From the NCBI GenBank assembly GCA_025774735.1, contig JALGZU010000001.1, positions 1-34,290 on the forward strand: a stretch of DNA of 34,290 bases. The letters are read 5' to 3'. Both the position numbers and the translations under genes were made by a program. Below, in pieces: positions 7,755 through 16,261 of the stretch. Source of the DNA: a candidate division LCP-89 bacterium. Its GTDB lineage: Bacteria > Electryoneota > B3-LCP. Positions within the stretch are counted from its first letter, which is position 1. The number at the start of each line of letters is the position of its first letter. The notes below the pieces were generated by a model that saw only the letters and a program-made list of their open reading frames with translations, had not been told where the DNA came from and searched no databases.

Positions 7755-8993
7755 CTATCCGGAGACAACGGTTCCGTCGGAGACGAGCTCACTCTCTTTC
7801 GCATCTGTAAACTCGATATTCAGCAGTCGAGCGTAGATTTTCTCAATATCGCCGGCGATGTTATTCCAGTCATGAGCCCGTACTACTGTCTCGCGCGCTA
7901 CCTCCCCCATCTCGCGAGCAGCGTCCGGATTCTCCAGCAGTTCAGTGATGTGCCAGCCGAATACCTGGCTGTCTCCAGCAGGCGCCAGAAGCCCATTCAA
8001 CCGGTGTACGGTCGGCGGCGCTGCACCTTCAAATGCAACGACGGGCAGACCCGCCGCCATGTAATTGAGTAACTTAATTGGATAACCCGACCAGGATATG
8101 CGGGGATTTACGGCTAGCGATCCCAACACCATAATTTCTTTGGTCAATGGAAAGGAGGGATTCTGAATGACCGCGACGTTATCACCGAAACCTCGACGAG
8201 CCACGTTATCGAGCAGCGGGCCGGGATCCGAGCTGGTCATCACAACCAACTTGGCGTCAGTATACTGCGTAAAGACCTGGGGTAGGCCGTCGAGCAGCAG
8301 ATCGAGGCGTTGGTAACCATCCAAATTGCCGGCGTACAAAATCAGAGGTCCTTCACCCAAATCGAACTCGCTCCGCAAACTTTGATCGGGCGATTCCACG
8401 GGAGCTCCGTAGTCGATGCCCGGAGGGATGAATTTGATACGCGACGGTGGTGTACCCATCTCCATCAGGAAACCGGCGACTTGCCGGTTGATGGCGATAG
8501 TGTAATCCGCCCACTTAGGGATGAATTTATCCATCAAGAATGCGGCACCACGGGCCAGGGCTTGGGGAATTCTTAACCGGAAATAAGTATAGAATTCATC
8601 CGACATGGTGTTGTGACTGTGATATACGATGGGGATCTTGCGCAGGAACCTCACTGGAAATGCCGCCACCGGGGCTTCATAATTGTGACAATGGATTATC
8701 TGGATGTTTTTTCGCCGAACTACTTCATCCAATTTCCGGGCCAGAAGCAGATCGAGAAGCGGTTTGCGAATTTCGGGGCCCGAGCGGAACTTATTGTAGG
8801 GAAACAGCTCCGGTATGCGGTGGATTTCAAATCCAGGACAGGGTTGGCTTCCGCCGAAGTGGTAGGTGACCACGTGGACGTTATGCCCGCGATGAGCCAG
8901 TGCTTCCGACAATTCCCGGATGAGAACCTGCGATCCCTGAGAAGTCGGAAACGGGCAGGCGGCAACCATGGCGATGTTCAGCGGAGAAATCAC
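7755..8993 (-). CDS. GT4-family glycosyltransferase (GT-B fold)
   Basis: The N-terminal half opens with NIAMVAACPFPTSQGSQVLI and has an acceptor-binding Rossmann domain including IHCHNYEAPVA. The C-terminal half has the donor-binding pattern PLILYAGNLDGYQRLDLLLDG and the GT4 nucleotide-sugar region YPIKLLNYMAAGLPVVAF near residues 305-325. In that region the second Glu of the usual E-x7-E motif appears as Asn (LLNYMAAG). The 412-aa length is normal. The GTG start lies 3 bases after the stop of the preceding phosphatase-superfamily gene, so the two are surely cotranscribed. The sugar donor and acceptor cannot be told from sequence. It probably extends the lipid-linked glycan at the cytosolic face of the inner membrane. 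Confidence 0.9.
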   Translation of the reverse strand: MISPLNIAMVAACPFPTSQGSQVLIRELSEALAHRGHNVHVVTYHFGGSQPCPGFEIHRIPELFPYNKFRSGPEIRKPLLDLLLARKLDEVVRRKNIQIIHCHNYEAPVAAFPVRFLRKIPIVYHSHNTMSDEFYTYFRLRIPQALARGAAFLMDKFIPKWADYTIAINRQVAGFLMEMGTPPSRIKFIPPGIDYGAPVESPDQSLRSEFDLGEGPLILYAGNLDGYQRLDLLLDGLPQVFTQYTDAKLVVMTSSDPGPLLDNVARRGFGDNVAVIQNPSFPLTKEIMVLGSLAVNPRISWSGYPIKLLNYMAAGLPVVAFEGAAPPTVHRLNGLLAPAGDSQVFGWHITELLENPDAAREMGEVARETVVRAHDWNNIAGDIEKIYARLLNIEFTDAKESELVSDGTVVSG

Positions 8994-8996
8994 GGT

Positions 8997-10664
8997 TCAC
9001 TCCAGGTAGCCCAGGCGGATCAGTTTCTTCCGGATGAGACGCTCCTCTCCCTCGGTGTAGAGGACGCTCTCACCAACCCGGTTATCATAATGCGACGCTC
9101 TGTTCTCTGAGCGCACACAGCTCTTCCCCTCCATCCAGCCGGGTGCTCCCAGTCCAAGTATGTTCAGGGCTGTCGGAGCCGCATCCATGAGGGAGGCGTT
9201 GACGGGTTTCTTGATGCCATCAGTCCCGGTGTTAAGTATGAAGGTCCCATGCTGGCGGTGTGAACCGTTCATGGTACCCCCTTTCCTGCCCAAGTATTCG
9301 CCGGATTGCAGCTTCCGCCAGGGGCTTCGACCCTCCGGCGAAGTGCTACGGCCCAATGCGTAACTGTAGCCATCCGGTTGGTTGAACTCGAGTAGCAGGT
9401 CCGGCGCTTGCTCGATTTCAGAACCGTCATAGACCTCTTCACAATGATGTACGCGGCGCACAACAGCCGATCCGTCGGCGGGATCTTTCCACTTCAGAAG
9501 CGCTTGGCTAACCTTTTCCACCATCCGGTCCGCGTCCTCCAGGGAGACGATGCCGTATGGTTCTCTGCCTACGATATTCAGGGAGATCGACGGAAAGTAA
9601 TTCACCTCCTCGCTGTAGGCGGCTGTGTTCGACCATTCGATCCCTCCAAAGCGCTGCAACGACTCTATCCTGGAGGCGATCCGCCCACCTGCTAGGTGAA
9701 AAGCCTTCTGCTGCAACCTGTAAGGAAGGTATTTCATTCCCAGCCTCTTCAGCTCACTCATCCGGTCGCTGTGCTTCGATCCTGCCGAAAATTCCAATAT
9801 TCCGTTCTCCTCCAGGTAGCGGTTGAGATAGAGTACCTTGTCTGAGGTGCCTCCCATGCCGTGATCGCTGACGACCATGACTGCTTCCGGCTCCGACCAC
9901 TGCAGGATATTGCCGACCAGTTCATCGGTCCGGGTGTATACGGTGCTGATCGCATTGCTCAACTGTCCCTCTTCATTCTGGACATATCGGGGGGAATTCC
10001 TGTCGCAAAATGACCAGAAATGATGCCCAACCGTGTCGGTTTCACCAACATGTAGCAGGAGCAAATCGAGATCGTACTCCTTCAACAGCAACTCGGTCAA
10101 CTGCTCTTTGCGCTCGATGCCGGAGATCAACTTCGGGAGTACCCGGCGGTGCCAGTTCGGACCGATCCGGCCCTCGTTGAAATCTCCGAAGGAATAACCT
10201 CCCAGTTTCCGGTCGATTAGTTTCGCCAATTCATGTGGATATATGTAGGAGGAATCCGCCTTGGAAGGCAGCGGAGTGTCGAATCCGGATATCTGGAATC
10301 CAGAGAGCGGTTCTGGGGGATAAGTTGTTGGCAAACCGACGGAACCGACTACCATACCGGCGTCTGAAGCGATGCGGAGGAAGGTCGGCAACCGCCTGCG
10401 GGTGGCATTGACGAAGCGTACGCTCGATCGGTCAGGGGTGCGTTCTGTGAAGTCGAAAATACCGTGCTGACCGGGATTAACGCCGGTTAGAAAGGTGGAC
10501 CAGGCGGGGAATGTCATCGGAGGAAAGGTCGAAGCGATCCGGCCGGAGAACCCACCGCTGGCCAGGGAAGAGAGATTGGGCAGACGATCCTTCCAGTTCA
10601 GGAAAAGATCTGGATCCAGTCCATCGAGAGCGAGGATGAGTAGTTTCAGTTTTCTTTGACTCAC
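8997..10664 (-). CDS. Alkaline-phosphatase-superfamily phosphodiesterase/transferase
   Basis: This is a type I phosphodiesterase/nucleotide-pyrophosphatase-like enzyme with the full two-metal site visible. Residues are Asp14 in LALDGLDPDLF, the nucleophile Thr51 in STFPPMTFPAWSTFLTG, Asp209 and His213 in ETDTVGHHFW, Asp266 and His267 in VSDHGMGG, and a last His in NGSHRQHGTF near 468. No signal peptide or membrane helix is seen, so it may work in the cytosol, unusual for a phosphatase acting on an exported glycan. It ends in LGYLE, a tail shared with two other members of the set. The GTG start overlaps the stop of the sulfatase-fold gene by four bases (GTGA), indicating translational coupling. 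The substrate is unknown; a nucleotide-sugar, lipid-phosphate or glycan phosphodiester is plausible. Confidence 0.87.
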   Translation of the reverse strand: MSQRKLKLLILALDGLDPDLFLNWKDRLPNLSSLASGGFSGRIASTFPPMTFPAWSTFLTGVNPGQHGIFDFTERTPDRSSVRFVNATRRRLPTFLRIASDAGMVVGSVGLPTTYPPEPLSGFQISGFDTPLPSKADSSYIYPHELAKLIDRKLGGYSFGDFNEGRIGPNWHRRVLPKLISGIERKEQLTELLLKEYDLDLLLLHVGETDTVGHHFWSFCDRNSPRYVQNEEGQLSNAISTVYTRTDELVGNILQWSEPEAVMVVSDHGMGGTSDKVLYLNRYLEENGILEFSAGSKHSDRMSELKRLGMKYLPYRLQQKAFHLAGGRIASRIESLQRFGGIEWSNTAAYSEEVNYFPSISLNIVGREPYGIVSLEDADRMVEKVSQALLKWKDPADGSAVVRRVHHCEEVYDGSEIEQAPDLLLEFNQPDGYSYALGRSTSPEGRSPWRKLQSGEYLGRKGGTMNGSHRQHGTFILNTGTDGIKKPVNASLMDAAPTALNILGLGAPGWMEGKSCVRSENRASHYDNRVGESVLYTEGEERLIRKKLIRLGYLE

Positions 10665-12580
10665 TGAGTATAACCCAGGGCTCTGAGGCGCTCCTGCGTG
10701 GCTTGATCCATCTCCATCTCAGCACCTTCAACCTTACCGGCAAACACGTCCTGGAATTTCGCCTTGAGCAGGAGCTCCATCTCCTCCGCTTTATCCGGAT
10801 GTGAGTCGACGAGATTAATCGATTCACCGGGATCATCGAGGAGGTAGAAAAGCTGCCGTGTCGGGCGTTGTCTCGGATTGTCGGGGTTAGTCTTGATATA
10901 TTTCCAGGGGCCGATCCTCAGCATCTGCACGATATTGCCCTCATGATCCGCTTCCGAGAAAATCCCGGGAATTCCTCCCTCGTCCGTAGAAACGGCAAAG
11001 AGGTTCTGTCCCTGCATTTCCGCTGGAATGTTCAGGTCCAGCGAAACCAAAATCGTCGGAGGAACGTCAATCAGACCACGCAATGAATCTGAGACCATTC
11101 CAGAACCTTCACCCGCTGGTCTCTTAACGATAAGGGGAACCCGTACCACCTCCTCGTGCAGAGTTGTGCCATGCCACCAGCCGCCATGTTCGTAAAACTC
11201 TTCCCCGTGATCACTGGTGAAGACAATCACGCTGTTATCGTAGAGTTCGCGGGCCTTCAACTCACCGACCACCTCACCAATCCAGCCATCGAGGTATTCG
11301 ACATCCTGATGGTAAAAGTCTTTGAAGGATTCCACAAACCTGGGATCCGGATGAGGCATGGCGGCGCGGGCGAAGCCCAGACCGGAGAAGGGGTGTTCGA
11401 AATAGGGATCGTGAGGGTCCATGTAATGCAGGAAGAGAAAGAACGGTTTGTCCTGGTTCATCTCGAGGAAATCGTCATAGTAGCCCGTGACCGTTTCGCC
11501 GCTGCGATAGAAATGGTGAACATACTTGCTCTGCACAGCTTTCATGCGCATCAGCCGAAGCACTCCGTAGATAACCAGCCGGGAAGCAGCCTCGTTCGCT
11601 CCGAAGAAGAACTTCGGCGGAAGATAGGTGTATTCGTGAAAGCCCTGCTGGAAATTGTAAATCGGCGCCAGGTTGATGTTGGTAACGATCCCTCCGCAGT
11701 AGTAACCTTCAGAGGCGAGGATTTCGGTCAAGGTGGTCACGTCGGCGGGCAGGGCATCGGTTTTGTGGATGGCCCCGTGCTCCGTCGGATAACGCGAGGA
11801 CAGCAAGGACGCCGTGGACGGCTTGGTATGAGTGGCGTGAGAATACGCCTGATCGAAAAGGGCTCCGTCTTCGGCCAAGGCATCGATATTTGGAGTTGCC
11901 ACCCCGTTGCTGTCGCCGAAGCAGCCAACGCGGTCACGGCGCAGTGTATCCACCATGATTAAAATTACGTTGGGTTGCCCGGCTAGGGCATCTTTTCCGG
12001 ACTCATCGTATGCGGAGTGGACTTGTTCCGTCTCCTTAGCAAGCGAGGCATTCAGAACGAGACTAACTCCCAGGGCAACGCTGATGATAACCACAAATCC
12101 GACAGGCTTCAAAGACCACCGGGTGAGACTCTTCAGCGAGGTGACCAACAAGAACCTGAGAACCAGAAACAAAACGAAAGCCCCCACCAGCAGAACGGCT
12201 ATGGTTAGCAGACCGGTCGGCTCAAAGTAGCGGATTCTCTCAGCGTGAAAGTCCCGGAACGCTCTGAAAAACAGGATCAGGAACAGCACCGCGCTGAAGG
12301 ATGCACTGGTGACGAATGCGCCCAGGAAAACGCGATCCCGCTTTCGCTCGAAGTGAAACGGCAGAATCTGCGCGACGATGTTCTTCCCGAGGCCGATCAA
12401 GCCTCCTAGAATGCCATAGGCGATGAGAGCGAAAAGCAGTCCCGAGAAGTTCGCAAGCGCCCCCCCGAACTTGGAGATGAGCAGCACTTCGAAGATCCCG
12501 GCAGCCATGCCGCCGAGGACGCCGGCTTTAAAACTGTGTAGAAACGTGTGAAATGAACTTTTCAGCTGGTTGTCGGTCAT
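10661..12580 (-). CDS. Membrane-anchored sulfatase-fold enzyme with Thr in the nucleophile position
   Basis: About five hydrophobic segments occupy the first ~180 residues; a soluble alkaline-phosphatase-superfamily domain follows, probably periplasmic. Metal-site motifs are NVILIMVDTLRRDRVG (Asp211), LFLHYMDPHDPY and FTSDHGEEFYEHG. Where sulfatases have the formylglycine motif C/S-x-P-S-R, this protein reads T-K-P-S-T (residues 252-256), so the nucleophile should be Thr252. LtaS and EptA-type phosphoglycerol/phosphoethanolamine transferases also use Thr in a membrane-plus-soluble layout. The enzyme is therefore more likely a phospho-group transferase or phosphodiesterase than a sulfatase. 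I place the start at the ATG at 12580 (MTDNQLKSSF, with AGG upstream) because the longer frame to 12655 would overlap the PHP gene by 50 bases. It ends ALGYTQ. Confidence 0.83.
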   Translation of the reverse strand: MTDNQLKSSFHTFLHSFKAGVLGGMAAGIFEVLLISKFGGALANFSGLLFALIAYGILGGLIGLGKNIVAQILPFHFERKRDRVFLGAFVTSASFSAVLFLILFFRAFRDFHAERIRYFEPTGLLTIAVLLVGAFVLFLVLRFLLVTSLKSLTRWSLKPVGFVVIISVALGVSLVLNASLAKETEQVHSAYDESGKDALAGQPNVILIMVDTLRRDRVGCFGDSNGVATPNIDALAEDGALFDQAYSHATHTKPSTASLLSSRYPTEHGAIHKTDALPADVTTLTEILASEGYYCGGIVTNINLAPIYNFQQGFHEYTYLPPKFFFGANEAASRLVIYGVLRLMRMKAVQSKYVHHFYRSGETVTGYYDDFLEMNQDKPFFLFLHYMDPHDPYFEHPFSGLGFARAAMPHPDPRFVESFKDFYHQDVEYLDGWIGEVVGELKARELYDNSVIVFTSDHGEEFYEHGGWWHGTTLHEEVVRVPLIVKRPAGEGSGMVSDSLRGLIDVPPTILVSLDLNIPAEMQGQNLFAVSTDEGGIPGIFSEADHEGNIVQMLRIGPWKYIKTNPDNPRQRPTRQLFYLLDDPGESINLVDSHPDKAEEMELLLKAKFQDVFAGKVEGAEMEMDQATQERLRALGYTQ

Positions 12581-12605
12581 TATTATACCTGATTCTCGTT
12601 TGTAC

Positions 12606-13376
12606 TCAACGGTTGATCTGGGCGCGATGCGGAGTCGCCTGAAACGGTGGTTCATGCAGGGATGACAGCGGATCGGGCTTCAACCCCAGCTTTCTGGCCA
12701 TTGATCTGAAAGCTCGTTTTATTTGCACGAAACGCAGAATACTCATCAAGGAAATGGCATCCCACGTCCCGATGGGGCCGCTCACCACATCGACTCGGCC
12801 TCTTCTTAAGGCGTCCAATACTGATGAAAGATTGAATTCGGCATCGATCTGCGAGTAGGTTTTACCCAACTGGGTCAACCGATGGCAGTCCGAATTTCCG
12901 ATAAGTGGTTTACCGTATGCTTCGGCGAATTTCCGGGCTTTTTCGTTGGGATTGTAGAAGGTCGTGAAATAATGGTGGATCTCTACAGCATCGAATAGAT
13001 CGGCATGTTCATAGAGCTTATCCCTGAGACAGATGGACGATGAATAAAACGGGTGCGGGGCAATCACGTAGACGTCGTTCGCCTGGCGGTAATCTTTCAG
13101 GTCTTCGAAGGTACGCAGCTTGTTCGCATCGTCATTCGAATTAAGGATGACAACGTGCCGCCCTTTAATTTTCGCTTCGACACCTGGAATGAGCAAAATC
13201 CCTCGTTCTGCGGCATAGTCTTTCCAGGCATCGCTGCAGGTCATGATCCGGTGATTGGTGATGGCGATAACCTGAAATCGATGCGAGGCGCAGCGATCAA
13301 TCAGTTCATGCGCCGAATAGGGGATGAAATCATAAAAGTCTTCACCGCTGTGAAGGTGTAGGTCGGCTTTGAGCAT
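12606..13376 (-). CDS. PHP-domain metal-dependent phosphoesterase
   Basis: The PHP metal ligands appear in order in this 256-aa protein: His7 and His9 in ADLHLHSGE, Asn41-His42 in AITNHRIM, Glu67 in GVEAKIKG, His108 in APHPF, the pair His134-His135 and Asp163/His165 in GNSDCHR. This is the stand-alone PHP family that includes polymerase/histidinol-phosphatase-like hydrolases and nucleases. It has no signal peptide, so it is probably cytosolic. The last ~50 residues are basic and outside the core fold. Gaps of 16 bases upstream and 25 downstream put it in the same operon as the flippase-like and sulfatase-fold genes. Its link to glycan or lipid phosphates is inferred from this setting only. 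Confidence 0.86.
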   Translation of the reverse strand: MLKADLHLHSGEDFYDFIPYSAHELIDRCASHRFQVIAITNHRIMTCSDAWKDYAAERGILLIPGVEAKIKGRHVVILNSNDDANKLRTFEDLKDYRQANDVYVIAPHPFYSSSICLRDKLYEHADLFDAVEIHHYFTTFYNPNEKARKFAEAYGKPLIGNSDCHRLTQLGKTYSQIDAEFNLSSVLDALRRGRVDVVSGPIGTWDAISLMSILRFVQIKRAFRSMARKLGLKPDPLSSLHEPPFQATPHRAQINR

Positions 13377-13392
13377 TTGCCGTATCCAGATC

Positions 13393-14403
13393 CTAGTTTT
13401 TTTCTGAACGGGATTGCTTCATCTCAGCCATTTGGCGCTGATAGTCCGTCCGCCGGGTGAGAAAAATAATCGCCCCAAAGACGTTCACCGAAATGGAGAC
13501 GAAATAGACCATCGTCGCCGAAAGCATCATGGCCGTACGGGCGGCCGAATTCGCTCCTTCAACGATCCCCAGGGTATTCAACAGGCCCATGAAGGCGCCT
13601 TCCCGCAACCCGATTCCGGCGATCGAGAGAGGGATCATGGTGGCGATCTGGGTCATGGGGCCGACTTTCAAAATGTCCGCCAGAGCCAGGCCGGCGCCCA
13701 ACGCAAGGGAATTCATGTAGTAGGTCAGAAACCAGAAGAGGTACACCACCAGACCAAGCAGAATAGCGGCAAGCAAGCTTCCCCGCTTTTCACTGTAGAT
13801 CGTGAAAGCGTCGACCAAGTTATTCAACGGTTTTTCGATTTTGCCCTTCAGGGGAAAGTTAAAATTCAGAATCTTCCTGAGGAAACCGGGGCTGAAAAGC
13901 AGAATTAGAGCCAACATTAACAGCACTACGAAGAAGGCACCAAACACATACAGGAATTTAACGTCTATCGCTCCGGCGAAAAACGGCAGAGTCAACAGGA
14001 CCAGGAGGCTGAGCGAAAAGAAAGTGCCGATCATCTTCTCGATCAGTACAACCGAAACGGACGCTTCCGCTCTGCCAGTGTAGCGTGCGATATCGTAGGC
14101 CTTGTAAGCTTCGAGCCCGACGCCGGTGGGCGTGAAAGTGCCTAAAAACCTGCCCACCAGGAAAGTTTTCACGATATGCGGGAAGGGGACGTTGAGGTTC
14201 TGTCCGGTCAGCAGGACGTTCCACCTCAGGATGGAGAACAGGATCGCTCCCACCTGCATCAGGAACGCGGCAGCGAACCAGCCGGGTTGATGCTTGAAAG
14301 AGGCGATTATGTCATCGAACCCGATCTGGAACCGTTTGAAGATGAGGTATAGAATGATAACAGTAACGGCGACTTTAATCAGATTGATAATCAGTTTCTT
14401 CAT
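13393..14403 (-). CDS. AglD/MprF-type polytopic membrane protein (LPG-synthase TM-region family, UPF0104)
   Basis: This 336-aa protein is almost wholly hydrophobic, with about eight membrane segments. It shows family hallmarks such as SILRWNVLLTGQNL, FLVGRFLGTFTPTGVG, RAEASVSVVLIEKMIG and PLSIAGIGLREGAFMGL. The family corresponds to the flippase-like part of MprF and to archaeal AglD; members next to glycosyltransferases have been proposed to move or synthesise lipid-linked intermediates, but most are uncharacterised. It lies among phosphatase-superfamily genes and ahead of the PHP gene. It is a candidate for moving a polyprenyl- or diacylglycerol-linked intermediate across the inner membrane in the absence of a visible Wzx. 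Confidence 0.85.
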   Translation of the reverse strand: MKKLIINLIKVAVTVIILYLIFKRFQIGFDDIIASFKHQPGWFAAAFLMQVGAILFSILRWNVLLTGQNLNVPFPHIVKTFLVGRFLGTFTPTGVGLEAYKAYDIARYTGRAEASVSVVLIEKMIGTFFSLSLLVLLTLPFFAGAIDVKFLYVFGAFFVVLLMLALILLFSPGFLRKILNFNFPLKGKIEKPLNNLVDAFTIYSEKRGSLLAAILLGLVVYLFWFLTYYMNSLALGAGLALADILKVGPMTQIATMIPLSIAGIGLREGAFMGLLNTLGIVEGANSAARTAMMLSATMVYFVSISVNVFGAIIFLTRRTDYQRQMAEMKQSRSEKN

Positions 14404-14440
14404 TCAGTTTTCACTCCCGCAATTACTATGATAAGGTGAA

Positions 14441-14458
14441 GCCGGGCTCACACCCGGC
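14441..14458 (-). other. GC-rich hairpin between two operon genes
   Basis: GCCGGG (14441-14446) pairs with CCCGGC (14453-14458) around a 6-base loop in the 91-base gap. No T-run follows on the minus strand, so it is a poor terminator. It could be an mRNA-processing or stability element, or chance. Confidence 0.3.
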
Positions 14459-14494
14459 GTCTGACCCCCTTATTGGTTTGGCTCTATCTCTACC

Positions 14495-16174
14495 CTATTC
14501 CAGATATCCCAGACTACGCAGGCGAGCGGCGATCTCATCGCTCTCCTCCTGGGTGAAATCCTTCCGTTCGAATTCGGGCAGGTCATCGGCTTTGACGGAC
14601 TTCACTGCATAGTTCGCCACGAAGTCTTCTTTGAAGAGATCCTGGAGCACGTCCCCGTCCATATCGTCAGGAACCCCCTGACCTGTCAGGTGCAGGATCG
14701 TCGGTGCGATGTTCGTCATTTCGGCACCCTCGATCTTCTGACCCGCTTTGAACTGGGGTCCGACGGCCAGCAGAATTCCCTCCACCCGGTGAAATCCGTT
14801 AGGGGTATTGGCGCTGGTTTGCAGCACCGATCCCAGACCGAACAATTGCCGGCCCAGACAGCCGTAATTCCTGGCCACGAAGACGAGATCGGGCGCGTAC
14901 TGCATCTGATCGCCGGAATAGAGTTCCTCCCGGAAATAGACCTTATCGACGACTCGCTCGCCGTTGTCAGGATCCTCGATCTGGAGGAGCCTGTCTTTAA
15001 TTTCCCGTCGCAGAGCTTCATATTCAGCACCGGGTTCGACGATGCCGGCGCCGTCTCTCTTGACGTTGATGAAGATCCCCTGCGAAGGGATAGAGGCGAA
15101 GAAGGCGCGGGTTTGGGCAAAGTCCAGGGCGCCTTCGATATCGCTCTTAAATGTTGACCGCCCGGCGCGGATCTTACCCCGTAATCGGGATTGGATAGAC
15201 TGTGGCACCAGTGCCTTAACCAGGAGGGAATCGTTCAGGTTCATGAAGAAGGAAAAAAGGCGTTTTTTCCGCAAGACGTCCTGTTTGACGGTTAGATAGC
15301 CGTTTTGTGCCAGCCAGGTGTTCACATTGAACCACTGGCGGGTGGCGCCAAAACCGTGGTCAGACATTATGATCAGAGGGGTATCGCCGATCTTCGCGCG
15401 CAGCTCGCCGATCATCTCATCGACCATCTGGTAACTCCGGATGATGCGGGGACGCAGTTTCCTGGCCATGGCGGAGTCGTATAACGGCCATTCCGGATCC
15501 AGGTACTTCCAGAAAAGGTGTTGAATGCGGTCCAGGTTGACGAAGACGATGAAAAAGAAATACCAGGGTTTATTCTCGAGAAGATAATAGAACAGCTCCT
15601 TCCTCTTGGTGAAGGAGTGCTCGACGTCCTGCAGGAAGTTCAGGGCATCGGCTTCGAGTTCCACGTCGTATTTGGGAATATCGATGTTGACCACGTAGTT
15701 GCCAATCTTTTCGAGTAATTCTCCCTTCAGTTCGGCAGGATAGGTGTAGTCAGAATCGTCCGAGGGCGTCATCATACCCGAAACCATCAAGCCGTCCAGC
15801 GGTTCGGGCGGGTAGGTGATGGGTACGTTGACAATGACCGATTTCTTCCCCGCTGCGGCATAGATGTGCCACAGCTTGCGCCCCTGAATTGAACTCAGGT
15901 TGATCAGGGGGCGGTCCGGGTATTTCAGCGGTGATTCGCGAAAATCGAAGATACCGTGTTTCCCGGGATTCTTACCGGTCATGCAGGCAGCCCATGCAGG
16001 CGGCGTGGTGGGAGGGATCGTTGAAGCCAATTCGCCCCAGGAAGCATCCTCGAACAGGCGCGCAAAATTAGGCAGGGTGCCATCCTCAGCCCAGGGTTTT
16101 AGCAGTCTGAAGGTTGCCCCGTCCAGACCCAGGAGAATGACGCGTTCCGCTTGCGATGGTGTGGTGTCAGCCAT
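14495..16174 (-). CDS. Alkaline-phosphatase-superfamily phosphodiesterase/transferase
   Basis: This is a paralogue of the enzyme encoded at 8997-10664. From the chosen start, Asp18 lies in ILLGLDGATF and the predicted nucleophile is Thr57 in STIPPTTPPAWAACMTG. Metal ligands follow in VNLDRIQHLFW, MSDHGFGATRQW and NGFHRVEGILLAVG. The C-terminus is LRSLGYLE. No signal peptide is visible. I chose the ATG at 16174 (MADTTPSQAERVILLGLDGA), because the catalytic core begins right after it and the upstream extension to the GTG at 16240 looks like leader sequence (MRFVTSCTVDRTGKKPD); a good ribosome site is missing at either. The family includes nucleotide pyrophosphatases and phosphodiesterases. Its substrate is probably a phosphate-containing intermediate of this locus. 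Confidence 0.85.
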   Translation of the reverse strand: MADTTPSQAERVILLGLDGATFRLLKPWAEDGTLPNFARLFEDASWGELASTIPPTTPPAWAACMTGKNPGKHGIFDFRESPLKYPDRPLINLSSIQGRKLWHIYAAAGKKSVIVNVPITYPPEPLDGLMVSGMMTPSDDSDYTYPAELKGELLEKIGNYVVNIDIPKYDVELEADALNFLQDVEHSFTKRKELFYYLLENKPWYFFFIVFVNLDRIQHLFWKYLDPEWPLYDSAMARKLRPRIIRSYQMVDEMIGELRAKIGDTPLIIMSDHGFGATRQWFNVNTWLAQNGYLTVKQDVLRKKRLFSFFMNLNDSLLVKALVPQSIQSRLRGKIRAGRSTFKSDIEGALDFAQTRAFFASIPSQGIFINVKRDGAGIVEPGAEYEALRREIKDRLLQIEDPDNGERVVDKVYFREELYSGDQMQYAPDLVFVARNYGCLGRQLFGLGSVLQTSANTPNGFHRVEGILLAVGPQFKAGQKIEGAEMTNIAPTILHLTGQGVPDDMDGDVLQDLFKEDFVANYAVKSVKADDLPEFERKDFTQEESDEIAARLRSLGYLE

Positions 16175-16261
16175 AGTTGTTTTGTCAAGATCAGGTTTTT
16201 TGCCAGTACGGTCAACAGTGCAACTTGTTACGAACCTCACACCCGGATAATTTGTGCTTCC

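Noticed and set aside
11156..11962. 268-aa plus-strand ORF
   Set aside because: It is antisense to the sulfatase-fold gene, whose metal-site motifs show that the minus strand is the coding one.
10661..12580. Classical formylglycine sulfatase
   Set aside because: The Cys/Ser needed for formylglycine is replaced by Thr, and the P-S-R part reads P-S-T.
12581..12655. Longer N-terminus for the sulfatase-fold protein
   Set aside because: It would overlap the PHP gene by 50 bases and add a basic non-membrane stretch; the internal ATG at 12580 has an AGG upstream.
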